A stretch of 12,570 nt of DNA from assembly GCF_030454045.1 (NCBI RefSeq), contig NZ_JAKDJE010000080.1, positions 1-12,570 of the forward strand, in the 5' to 3' direction. Under the pieces are notes generated by a model. The model was not told the origin of the DNA. It saw nothing but the letters and a program-made list of their open reading frames with translations, and did not search any database. Shown in pieces: positions 6,944 through 12,570 of this stretch; position 1 is the stretch's first letter, and each line of letters begins with the position of its first letter. A program made the translations under genes and the position numbers. This DNA comes from Psychrobacter sp. (GTDB lineage: Bacteria > Pseudomonadota > Gammaproteobacteria > Pseudomonadales > Moraxellaceae).

Positions 6944-8215
6944 ATGATAGCTAATACCCCACAAAAGAACCTTGCTGCAGTGCTTTTTTTAACGGTATTT
7001 TTGACAGCCTGCGGTGGCGGTGGCGGTGGCGGTGGCGACTCTAATAGCAATTCGCCTTCTAATGATTCACCGAATGAGCCATCAAAAGACGCTATTTCAG
7101 AACCGGTCACTTCAGACCCAATAATGTCGCCACCAGTAACGACGGTGATTGATAAAGATGACGAGACCTCAACCGATGATACGCCCGCCAATGACAACAC
7201 CGTAGCTACTGAGAACAATCCGCAAGCTGCCTTAAGTGCTAATAATCAGTTTAGTTTGGCAAGAACCAGCTGTGGTTTAAGTGGCTTATCTGTTGACACC
7301 GCGCTTGATGATGTTGCGATCAAGCACGCAAACTATATCAAATACGTCTTTGCTAACAGCACCCCAACCAGCTTTAACGCCCATATCGAAAAAGAGGTCA
7401 GTGATATTGCCAGTGTAACCGGCCCTAACAACCCATACTTTGGTGGTTTGGATTTCTCAGATCGTTTATTGAATGCAACATATCGCAACGCACAATATGG
7501 TGCCACAGAAAATATTGCTCAATCTGTCTACTTCAATTCAGCAGGAAGTTTTTTGAAAGCGGATGTGGTGGCAGTATCCATGGCAAAGTCATTGTTGGCA
7601 GCACCTTATCATCTTCGCTCGTTGATGTTACCGTCTTCAAGCTTAATCGGTACAGGAATGGTGAATTATAAACCGCATAATAAAAGTGTTACCACTAACC
7701 AAGGGTATGTGTTGGTTAGTCATGCCTCAGCGACACAAGCAACCAGAGACACGACCGTGTCAGGTGTTTTTACCTATCCTTGTGAAGGCGTGACTGGGAC
7801 AGTGACCGCACTATACAATGAGAGTCCAAGCCCTGTTAAAGGCACAGGTCGCGATTTGCGTACCAATCCGATCGGTCAGCCAGTTTATATTAGTATGCCA
7901 TCAGCAAGCAAGATCAAAGTCAGCAACATCAAGTTCCGCGATACTCAGCGAAATATGAACGTACCGATTCAGCTGATTGATTTTGATAACGATCCGTATG
8001 TGAACACCAACTACGCATTACCAGCGAATGAGGCATTTATTTTGCCATTAACAGATGCACTAAAGAGCTGTGAAGTGGAGCGCGCGGCAAATCAAAGCCA
8101 GCAGTGCGGGCTTTATGGTAATACCAAATATCAAGTAAGCTTTGATATTCTAGTGGATAATAAAAACTTAGAAAGCAAAGCATTTACTTTTACGACGGGT
8201 AAAGTAAATTATTAG
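6944..8215 (+). CDS. Lipoprotein with CAP/SCP-like domain
   Basis: Predicted membrane-anchored lipoprotein of unknown role. A signal peptide (hydrophobic 10-22) ends in the lipobox LTAC with lipidated C23. Eight glycines (24-31) follow at once. Residues 32-100 are a Ser/Asn/Asp/Pro-rich linker, probably disordered. Residues about 101-265 resemble a CAP (SCP/PR-1, YkwD-like) domain: LDDVAIKHANYIKYV with H128, then H147, the ENIA segment with E189, and HLRSLMLPSSSLIGTGM with H223. These correspond to the usual His/Glu cavity residues. Residues 285-423 show alternating hydrophobic patterns suggesting beta structure, and I do not recognise them. Cysteines at 110, 280, 377 and 388 could form disulfides outside the cytoplasm. 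CAP domains have varied functions, so no activity is assigned. It appears to be monocistronic, with its own candidate promoter and the terminator at 8245-8283. Confidence 0.8.
   Translation: MIANTPQKNLAAVLFLTVFLTACGGGGGGGGDSNSNSPSNDSPNEPSKDAISEPVTSDPIMSPPVTTVIDKDDETSTDDTPANDNTVATENNPQAALSANNQFSLARTSCGLSGLSVDTALDDVAIKHANYIKYVFANSTPTSFNAHIEKEVSDIASVTGPNNPYFGGLDFSDRLLNATYRNAQYGATENIAQSVYFNSAGSFLKADVVAVSMAKSLLAAPYHLRSLMLPSSSLIGTGMVNYKPHNKSVTTNQGYVLVSHASATQATRDTTVSGVFTYPCEGVTGTVTALYNESPSPVKGTGRDLRTNPIGQPVYISMPSASKIKVSNIKFRDTQRNMNVPIQLIDFDNDPYVNTNYALPANEAFILPLTDALKSCEVERAANQSQQCGLYGNTKYQVSFDILVDNKNLESKAFTFTTGKVNY
7013..7036 (+). repeat. Hexanucleotide repeat (GGTGGC)x4 encoding Gly8
   Basis: Four perfect GGTGGC units encode glycines 24-31, directly after the lipidated cysteine. 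Gain or loss of units would change the length of the glycine tether by two residues each without shifting frame. Confidence 0.95.
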
Positions 8216-8244
8216 TTAAACCGTTTAATCAATCGTACAAGCAA

Positions 8245-8283
8245 AAGGGCTGAACCAGATAACAGGTTCAGCCCTTGTTTTAT
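8245..8283. terminator. Bidirectional terminator between convergent genes
   Basis: A perfect 12-pair stem joins AAGGGCTGAACC (8245-8256) and its complement (8265-8276) over an eight-base loop. A T-rich tail follows on the plus strand (8277-8283). On the minus strand the stem is followed by a short T run and then GCTTGT, so it may also stop transcripts leaving the convergent DUF924 gene. Confidence 0.88.
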
Positions 8284-8335
8284 ATGAAGCAACTATAACA
8301 ATGTGACAAAGCAAGCAGACTGGATAAAACCTACT

Positions 8336-9001
8336 TTAAAATGAAGAGTTCGACTCTTGTAAAAAGGCTTTTTCATCCTCAGTTGATTTGCGCCCTAGCA
8401 CCTCATTACGATGTGGGTAACGCCCAAACTGATCAATAATCTCTTTATGACGATATTCGAAATCTAGCGTGGTGGCATCATCCAACTGTCTAAATAATGG
8501 CAAATAGCGCTCATGAATTAAGGCAGATTCAGAGTGCATAAATGGGATAATCATAAATCTACGCCATTGCATCGGTAGCGTATCAAAATAAGGTTGTTGA
8601 ATGGCTTCTTGGGCGAGTGCTAATGCCATACCGTCTTGCGCAAATGCGCTTGCTTGTCCGCGACATAAATTGCGTGAAAACTGATCTAAGACAATGATTT
8701 CTGCCAATCGTCCTGCTAGCGATGTGATGGAACTATTACCATCCAATGAAGACTCTGCGATACGCCAACTGACACATTCGCCTTGCTTTGCTGCATGCCA
8801 AAGGTCACCAAACTTATCTTGTATTTGCTTATCAAAACGATCGTTTTGTTCAAACCAGTAGGCTTCATTGTTTTTATCAAACCAAAAATCCAACACGGCA
8901 CGCGCATCAGGATCTAGATAAGTCAAATCTATATTTTTCGGATCCAATTGTGATGAGTGGGATCGACTGGCTGAGGTGGAATAATCGGTTGAGAGTGCCA
9001 T
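8336..9001 (-). CDS. DUF924 family protein
   Basis: Member of the uncharacterised DUF924 (COG3803) family, helical TPR-like proteins of about 180-220 residues; here 221. Recognised family segments in order: VLDFWFD (36-42), WFEQNDRFDKQI (49-60), an IIVLDQFSRNLCRG stretch (102-115), FAQDGMALA (120-128), FMIIPFMHSE (149-158), and the C-terminal HKEIIDQFGRYPHRN followed by LGRKSTEDE. The first 30 or so residues are polar and variable and are probably not part of the fold. There is no signal peptide or membrane segment, so it is likely cytosolic. The biochemical role is unknown for the family as far as I recall. It is transcribed divergently from nspC across a 99-base gap and converges on the CAP lipoprotein gene. 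Confidence 0.9.
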   Translation of the reverse strand: MALSTDYSTSASRSHSSQLDPKNIDLTYLDPDARAVLDFWFDKNNEAYWFEQNDRFDKQIQDKFGDLWHAAKQGECVSWRIAESSLDGNSSITSLAGRLAEIIVLDQFSRNLCRGQASAFAQDGMALALAQEAIQQPYFDTLPMQWRRFMIIPFMHSESALIHERYLPLFRQLDDATTLDFEYRHKEIIDQFGRYPHRNEVLGRKSTEDEKAFLQESNSSF

Positions 9002-9100
9002 AAGATATTCTAATTATGATGAATTTAGTCTACTATAGCGCAAATATTTATATCTGTCTGTCAAGATACCAACAGCAGAGTGTCTATTAGGTAATCTATT

Positions 9101-10342
9101 ATGAATACAAAAAATCTAGAGAATTCTATCAACGCGACATTGCCACCAACGCCTTACTATGTGCTTGATGAAGCGGCCATCGTTGCCAATATGAAAATCA
9201 TTGCTAGGCTATGTGAGCTGTCTGGTGCAAAAGCATTATTGGCACTAAAATGCTTCGCCACATGGGGCGTGTTTGATGTGATGCAGCCTTATCTGCATGG
9301 CACGACTTCGTCTTCACTTAACGAAGTGAGATTGGGCTATGAGACCTTTGGTAATAACGCTGATGCTAATAGCAATGATAAAAAAGAAACACATGCTTAT
9401 AGCGTCGCTTATAGTGCAGATGAAATCCCTGAAGTACTGAACTATGCAGATAAAATCATCTTTAACTCAATCTCACAGCTCAACGCTTTTAAAGCGCAAG
9501 CCGCCGCACAAAATATACCTGTAGGTCTACGACTCAATCCAAAGACCAGCAACTCATCGTTTTTGATCGCTGATCCTGCGCGTCCATTTAGCCGTCTTGG
9601 CGAGCACGATAAAGATAAAATCGCAGCGGTACTTGGCGATATCACTGGCGTCATGATTCATAACAATTGTGAAAATGACAGTTTTGAAGCCTTTAGTGAA
9701 AGCTTGGCTGATATCGAAGCCAGATTTGGCGATATCTTAGCGCAGCTTGAGTGGGTCAGCTTGGGCGGCGGCATTCATTTTATCGCGCCTGACTATCCAC
9801 TAGAAAAGCTGGCTGACAGATTGAAAGTATTTAGTGAGACCTATGGCGTGCAAGTTTATTTAGAACCAGGCGAAGCAAGTATCCATGGCGCGGGCACGTT
9901 AGTCACGACAGTGTTAGACACTATGCACAATCAAAAAAATCTCGCCGTTGTTGATGCTTCTATCGAAGCACATATGCTCGACTTGCTGATTTACCGTGAG
10001 TCCGCACCGATTGCTGCGATCAATAATACTGCTGCCAATATTATACCTACTGGTAATCCAGCAGAAGCTGCGCCGTCTGAAGCCAATGCAGAGTCGGCAG
10101 ACCATACCATTATTTATGGTCGTTCTTGCTTGGCAGGGGATATCTTTGGTGAATATGCACTACCGAGTCATTTACAAGTAGGCGATCAGATTGCCTTTGG
10201 TAATGCCGCAGGCTATACGATGGTCAAGAAAAACTGGTTTAATGGGGTTAATATGCCAGCGATAGTGATCCGCCGTTTGGATGGCAGTACTGATATCCAG
10301 CGTGAGTTCGACTATGAGGAATATAAAGCCAGCCTATCTTAA
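9101..10342 (+). CDS. nspC: Carboxynorspermidine / carboxyspermidine decarboxylase
   Basis: PLP enzyme of the alanine-racemase-type fold (group IV decarboxylases). It decarboxylates carboxynorspermidine to norspermidine or carboxyspermidine to spermidine, the last step of the aspartate-semialdehyde polyamine route. Seen: the PLP lysine K50 in ALLALKCFA, HNNCEN at 187-192, the glycine phosphate loop LGGGIHF at 221-227, LEPGEA at 254-259, and the catalytic cysteine C343 in GRSCLAGD. At 413 residues it is somewhat long for the family. Two polar inserts explain this: 84-96 (Asn/Asp/Lys-rich) and 306-334 (Ala/Asn-rich). AGG near 9088 provides a weak ribosome site. The partner dehydrogenase gene begins 305 bases downstream under a separate promoter. 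In many bacteria the dehydrogenase comes first, so this order is reversed. Which triamine is made depends on whether 1,3-diaminopropane or putrescine is available. Confidence 0.93.
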   Translation: MNTKNLENSINATLPPTPYYVLDEAAIVANMKIIARLCELSGAKALLALKCFATWGVFDVMQPYLHGTTSSSLNEVRLGYETFGNNADANSNDKKETHAYSVAYSADEIPEVLNYADKIIFNSISQLNAFKAQAAAQNIPVGLRLNPKTSNSSFLIADPARPFSRLGEHDKDKIAAVLGDITGVMIHNNCENDSFEAFSESLADIEARFGDILAQLEWVSLGGGIHFIAPDYPLEKLADRLKVFSETYGVQVYLEPGEASIHGAGTLVTTVLDTMHNQKNLAVVDASIEAHMLDLLIYRESAPIAAINNTAANIIPTGNPAEAAPSEANAESADHTIIYGRSCLAGDIFGEYALPSHLQVGDQIAFGNAAGYTMVKKNWFNGVNMPAIVIRRLDGSTDIQREFDYEEYKASLS

Positions 10343-10487
10343 GCCTTAGTAGCCTTAGTTTCTAAGACTATTTTATTGTCGGTTTTTTTATTTTAATGTT
10401 TAAAAAACAAAGTCTTAACCTGTATTAGTATGCATTTTAATATCTCTACTTTTTATACATATTTTTTACCGATAAGGGAATAAAAAT

Positions 10488-10496
10488 TGTTATAAT
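10488..10496 (+). promoter_or_regulatory. Extended -10 promoter of the carboxynorspermidine dehydrogenase gene
   Basis: TGTTATAAT is a perfect extended -10 element. No good -35 lies at 17 bases; TTTACC at 10465-10470 is 20 bases away. The predicted start is around 10502-10504, which coincides with the first base of hairpin I. Confidence 0.7.
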
Positions 10497-10502
10497 CGCG
10501 TC

Positions 10503-10529
10503 GGGCAAATAATGGAGTATTATCTGCCC
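10503..10529 (+). promoter_or_regulatory. Inverted repeat / hairpin I at the RNA 5' end
   Basis: GGGCAAATAAT (10503-10513) and ATTATCTGCCC (10519-10529) pair at 10 of 11 positions, with one A-C mismatch and a five-base loop. As RNA it would form a 5'-terminal hairpin that could protect or regulate the transcript. As DNA it is a dyad just after the start point, a typical repressor site. The two readings cannot be separated from sequence alone. Confidence 0.65.
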
Positions 10530-10676
10530 AACGGGTGCGTGGGTTTTCCTCGGTCTTCCTTTTTAATTCACGCATATCATTCACTCGTTTCTGTTTTGCA
10601 TAGCCACAATCAATGGTATCGACAGGGACACAAAGGAGGATTGTTCATTGAACACAAACCAACCAGCCAAATCTAA
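10512..10676 (+). CDS. Possible 54-codon leader ORF
   Basis: An ATG inside hairpin I opens a 54-codon frame that runs through the whole leader and past the ribosome binding site of the next gene. It ends at TAA 29 bases inside the dehydrogenase gene, in a different frame. It has no visible Shine-Dalgarno sequence and would start only about 10 nt from the RNA end, so it could be translated only in near-leaderless fashion. The peptide is rich in His, Ser and aromatic residues and matches no leader peptide I know. It is offered because its position would let translation control access to the downstream start; it may equally be a chance frame. Confidence 0.2.
   Translation: MEYYLPNGCVGFPRSSFLIHAYHSLVSVLHSHNQWYRQGHKGGLFIEHKPTSQI
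10632..10650 (+). promoter_or_regulatory. Strong Shine-Dalgarno sequence and TTG start
   Basis: AAAGGAGGA (10632-10640) is a near-perfect anti-16S match, seven bases before TTG at 10648-10650. No ATG or GTG in this frame lies closer to the ribosome site, and the Rossmann motif begins 13 residues later, so TTG is the likely start. The pairing of a very strong site with a weak start codon suits genes controlled at initiation. Confidence 0.8.
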
Positions 10677-11922
10677 CAAAAAAGACGTACTTATCATCGG
10701 AGCAGGTGGTGTCGCTCAAGTGGTCGCGCATAAGTGTGCGATGCATAATGATGTGCTTGGCGAGATCCATATCGCCTCACGTACCAAAGACAAATGCGAT
10801 GCTATCGCGCAGAGCGTAAAAGAAAAAGACAGCTTTAAGCAGGCTGCAGTCTTGCATACACATCAGGTCGATGCCATGGACAGCCAAGCACTCGTGCAGC
10901 TGATACAAGACACAAAAATACAGATACTGATTAATGTTGGCTCGGCATTTATCAATATGACCGTATTAGAAGCCTGCATTGAGACAGGCACGGCATATAT
11001 AGATACGGCAATTCATGAAGATCCGCGTAAGATTTGTGAGACGCCGCCGTGGTACAACAACTACGAGTGGCAACGTAAACAGCGCTGTGCAGACAACAAC
11101 GTTACTGCCATTTTGGGCGCAGGGTTTGATCCTGGTATGGTCAACGCCTATGCGCGTCTGGGCTATGACATGATGGATGCAGGATCTGTGACTGATATTG
11201 ACATCATTGATATCAATGCGGGCAGTCATGGCAAATACTTTGCGACTAACTTTGACCCAGAGATCAACTTCCGTGAGTTTACAGGGACGGTGTACTCTTG
11301 GCAAGACAGCAAGTGGCAGTCTAATAAAATGTTTGAAGTTAAACGTACGGATGACTTGCCAGTTGTGGGTGTGCAGAACAGCTATCTGAGTGGTCATGAT
11401 GAAGTGCATTCATTGTCAGCCAATCTAGATGTACCAAACATTCGTTTTTGGATGGGCTTTGGTGAGCATTATATCAATGTATTCACCGTGCTACAGAGCT
11501 TAGGACTACTGTCTGAGCAGCCAGTGATGACGGCTGAAGGCCAAGAAGTGGTGCCGCTAAAAGTCGTGAAGGCAGTACTACCAGATCCAAGCTCGCTGGC
11601 ACCGAACTATACAGGCAAGACCTGCATTGGTGATAAAGTTAAAGGCAAAATCAATGGCGTTGAGACGGAAGTGTTTATCTATAATGTCTCAGATCATAAA
11701 GAGGCTTATAACGAAGTGGGTAGCCAAGGTATCTCGTATACTGCAGGCGTGCCACCTGTTGCTGCTGCAATACTAGTCGCGACTGGCGAATGGGACGCAG
11801 GCAAGATGGTCAATGTCGAAGAGCTAGATGCTAAGCCATTTATTAATCTATTGAATAAGATTGGTCTGCCAACGCGTATCAAAGATAGCGAAGGTGATAG
11901 AGCGCTTGAGTTTGATATTTAA
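10648..11922 (+). CDS. Carboxynorspermidine / carboxyspermidine dehydrogenase (saccharopine dehydrogenase family)
   Basis: NADPH-dependent reductase that condenses L-aspartate beta-semialdehyde with 1,3-diaminopropane or putrescine, giving carboxynorspermidine or carboxyspermidine, the substrate of the NspC enzyme encoded just upstream. The 424 residues match the LYS1-like branch of the saccharopine dehydrogenase family. A Rossmann nucleotide site is visible as VLIIGAGGVAQVVAHKC (14-30), followed by IASRT (42-46), whose Arg suits NADP preference. The segments LINVGSAFINMTVLEAC (94-110), YIDTAIHE (117-124), GAGFDPGMVNAYA (157-169) and the C-terminal GISYTAGVPPVAAA (361-374) are characteristic of the carboxynorspermidine synthase subgroup. 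The gene uses a TTG start behind a strong ribosome site, has its own promoter and a structured leader, and ends in a clear terminator. True saccharopine dehydrogenase is less likely because of the nspC neighbour. Confidence 0.92.
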   Translation: MNTNQPAKSNKKDVLIIGAGGVAQVVAHKCAMHNDVLGEIHIASRTKDKCDAIAQSVKEKDSFKQAAVLHTHQVDAMDSQALVQLIQDTKIQILINVGSAFINMTVLEACIETGTAYIDTAIHEDPRKICETPPWYNNYEWQRKQRCADNNVTAILGAGFDPGMVNAYARLGYDMMDAGSVTDIDIIDINAGSHGKYFATNFDPEINFREFTGTVYSWQDSKWQSNKMFEVKRTDDLPVVGVQNSYLSGHDEVHSLSANLDVPNIRFWMGFGEHYINVFTVLQSLGLLSEQPVMTAEGQEVVPLKVVKAVLPDPSSLAPNYTGKTCIGDKVKGKINGVETEVFIYNVSDHKEAYNEVGSQGISYTAGVPPVAAAILVATGEWDAGKMVNVEELDAKPFINLLNKIGLPTRIKDSEGDRALEFDI

Positions 11923-11940
11923 TTAGCAAGCGTAATTTAG

Positions 11941-11971
11941 AAAAGCCTGTCTTTTATAGATAGGCTTTTTT
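11941..11971 (+). terminator. Rho-independent terminator of the dehydrogenase gene
   Basis: AAAAGCCTGTCT (11941-11952) pairs with AGATAGGCTTTT (11958-11969), with one G-U wobble and a five-base loop, and runs directly into a T tract. It starts 19 bases after the stop codon. Confidence 0.92.
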
Positions 11972-12118
11972 GTGTCTGTGTCTCGTCCTAGAATAAGTCT
12001 ACAAAAAATAGAGGCTAGCAGCGCTATTACGTTCTTGCTACCATTAGTTTCTATTTTCTGCTTTTACTCAATAACAGTGATAAAAGCGCGGCAAGTATAA
12101 TCAAAATGAGAACATTCC

Positions 12119-12565
12119 ATGCAACTAGAAATAAATATTATAGACGCCTTCACTGACACTTTGTTTAAAGGCAATTCCGCTGCGGTTATTGTGACAGATA
12201 CATGGTTAGATGATGCTTTGATGCAGTCTATTGCGCTTGAAAATAATTTGTCTGAGACCGCTTTTATTGTTGTTGATGATAACGGTGTTTATCATATTCG
12301 CTGGTTTTCACCGTTAACTGAAATTGACTTCTGTGGTCATGCGACCTTAGCTTCTGCTTACGTGCTATTTAAGAAAAACCCGAATGTAAAGGTTATTAAC
12401 TTCTCAGCCAAAGCAGTTGGTATTTTGACAGTCGCAAAAACAGATTCTGGCAAAATGCAAATGGATTTTCCCAATAGAATGCCTGAAAAAATTGATGAAA
12501 TTCCTGATAGTTTATTAGGGTGTGTTGACAATTACCGTAAATGGATAATCGTCGCTGCTAAATAG
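12119..12565 (+). pseudogene. PhzF family isomerase, truncated to the N-terminal domain
   Basis: PhzF-family proteins (about 260-290 residues, two similar domains of diaminopimelate-epimerase fold) are isomerases; most members have no known substrate. Seen: DAFTDTLFKGNSAAV (9-23), the catalytic-type Glu E46 in NLSETAF, FSPLTEIDFCGHATLASAYVLF (63-84), and a strand-rich stretch to about residue 120. The frame stops at residue 148, around the domain boundary. The second-domain signature that supplies the other half of the active site is therefore missing. The window ends five bases later, so whether the rest continues in another frame is not visible. A frameshift or nonsense change near 12560 is my inference; a genuine short protein or sequence error is possible. 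The start has GAG at 12108-12110 as a weak ribosome site and a TATAAT at 12096-12101 without a matching -35. Confidence 0.7.
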
Positions 12566-12570
12566 ATATT

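Larger units (their letters stand above)
10343..10647 (+). other. Intergenic region and structured leader before the dehydrogenase gene
   Basis: The first half is AT-rich. A small hairpin (CTTAG/CTAAG, 10354-10366) followed at some distance by a T-run (10383-10389) is at best a weak nspC terminator. The second half holds the promoter with -10 at 10491-10496 and a leader of about 145 nt. The leader has hairpin I at 10503-10529, hairpin II with arms at 10535-10541 and 10569-10575, and a pyrimidine tract in the loop of hairpin II complementary to the ribosome binding site at 10632-10640. Confidence 0.6.

Noticed and set aside
6925..7218. 97-codon minus-strand frame with a run of prolines
   Set aside because: The proline run is only the complement of the glycine repeat in the lipoprotein gene.
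9032..9064. Minus-strand TTGACA and TATAGT before the DUF924 gene
   Set aside because: The spacing is 21 bases, too long for a normal sigma-70 promoter; it is left as a weak possibility.
10354..10389. Possible nspC terminator
   Set aside because: The stem is only five pairs and the T-run is 16 bases away from it, so it is not listed as a separate terminator.
10966..11409. 147-codon frame on the minus strand
   Set aside because: It lies wholly inside the well-supported dehydrogenase gene and shows no family motifs; it is a shadow of that gene.

Overview
The window carries nine protein-coding genes, all of ordinary chromosomal character; no mobile element, tRNA, rRNA or CRISPR array is visible. 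Protein families, the moderate and slightly AT-rich base composition and the lpxB-rnhB pairing point to a gammaproteobacterium of the Moraxellaceae, most likely Psychrobacter. That genus call is recognition from memory, not the result of a search.

Left part (1-4525): pepN, an M1 zinc aminopeptidase, runs rightward and meets aroF (3-deoxy-7-phosphoheptulonate synthase, first step of the shikimate pathway) tail to tail. Two separate terminators sit between them, one for each direction. A 452-base divergent gap then separates aroF from lpxB. It holds a good sigma-70 promoter for aroF, an extended -10 for lpxB and a 19-base tandem repeat.

Centre (4526-9001): lpxB (lipid A disaccharide synthase) and rnhB (RNase HII) are 22 bases apart and probably one transcript. 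The RNase HII has an unusual N-terminal extension of about 62 residues. Next comes a lipoprotein with a run of eight glycines straight after the lipidated cysteine, a disordered linker, a CAP/SCP-like domain and a C-terminal region I do not recognise. It ends at a strong terminator shared with a convergent DUF924 gene.

Right part (9101-11922): nspC (carboxynorspermidine/carboxyspermidine decarboxylase) is followed by the matching dehydrogenase gene. Together they form the aspartate-semialdehyde route to spermidine or norspermidine. The dehydrogenase gene has its own promoter and a leader of about 145 nt that looks regulatory. The leader starts with an 11-pair hairpin and contains an open frame of 54 codons. 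Its pyrimidine tract lies in the loop of a second hairpin and can pair over 12 contiguous bases with the Shine-Dalgarno sequence in front of a TTG start. This is the most interesting signal in the window. The window closes with a PhzF-family gene that stops after only its first domain (148 residues), so it is probably broken.
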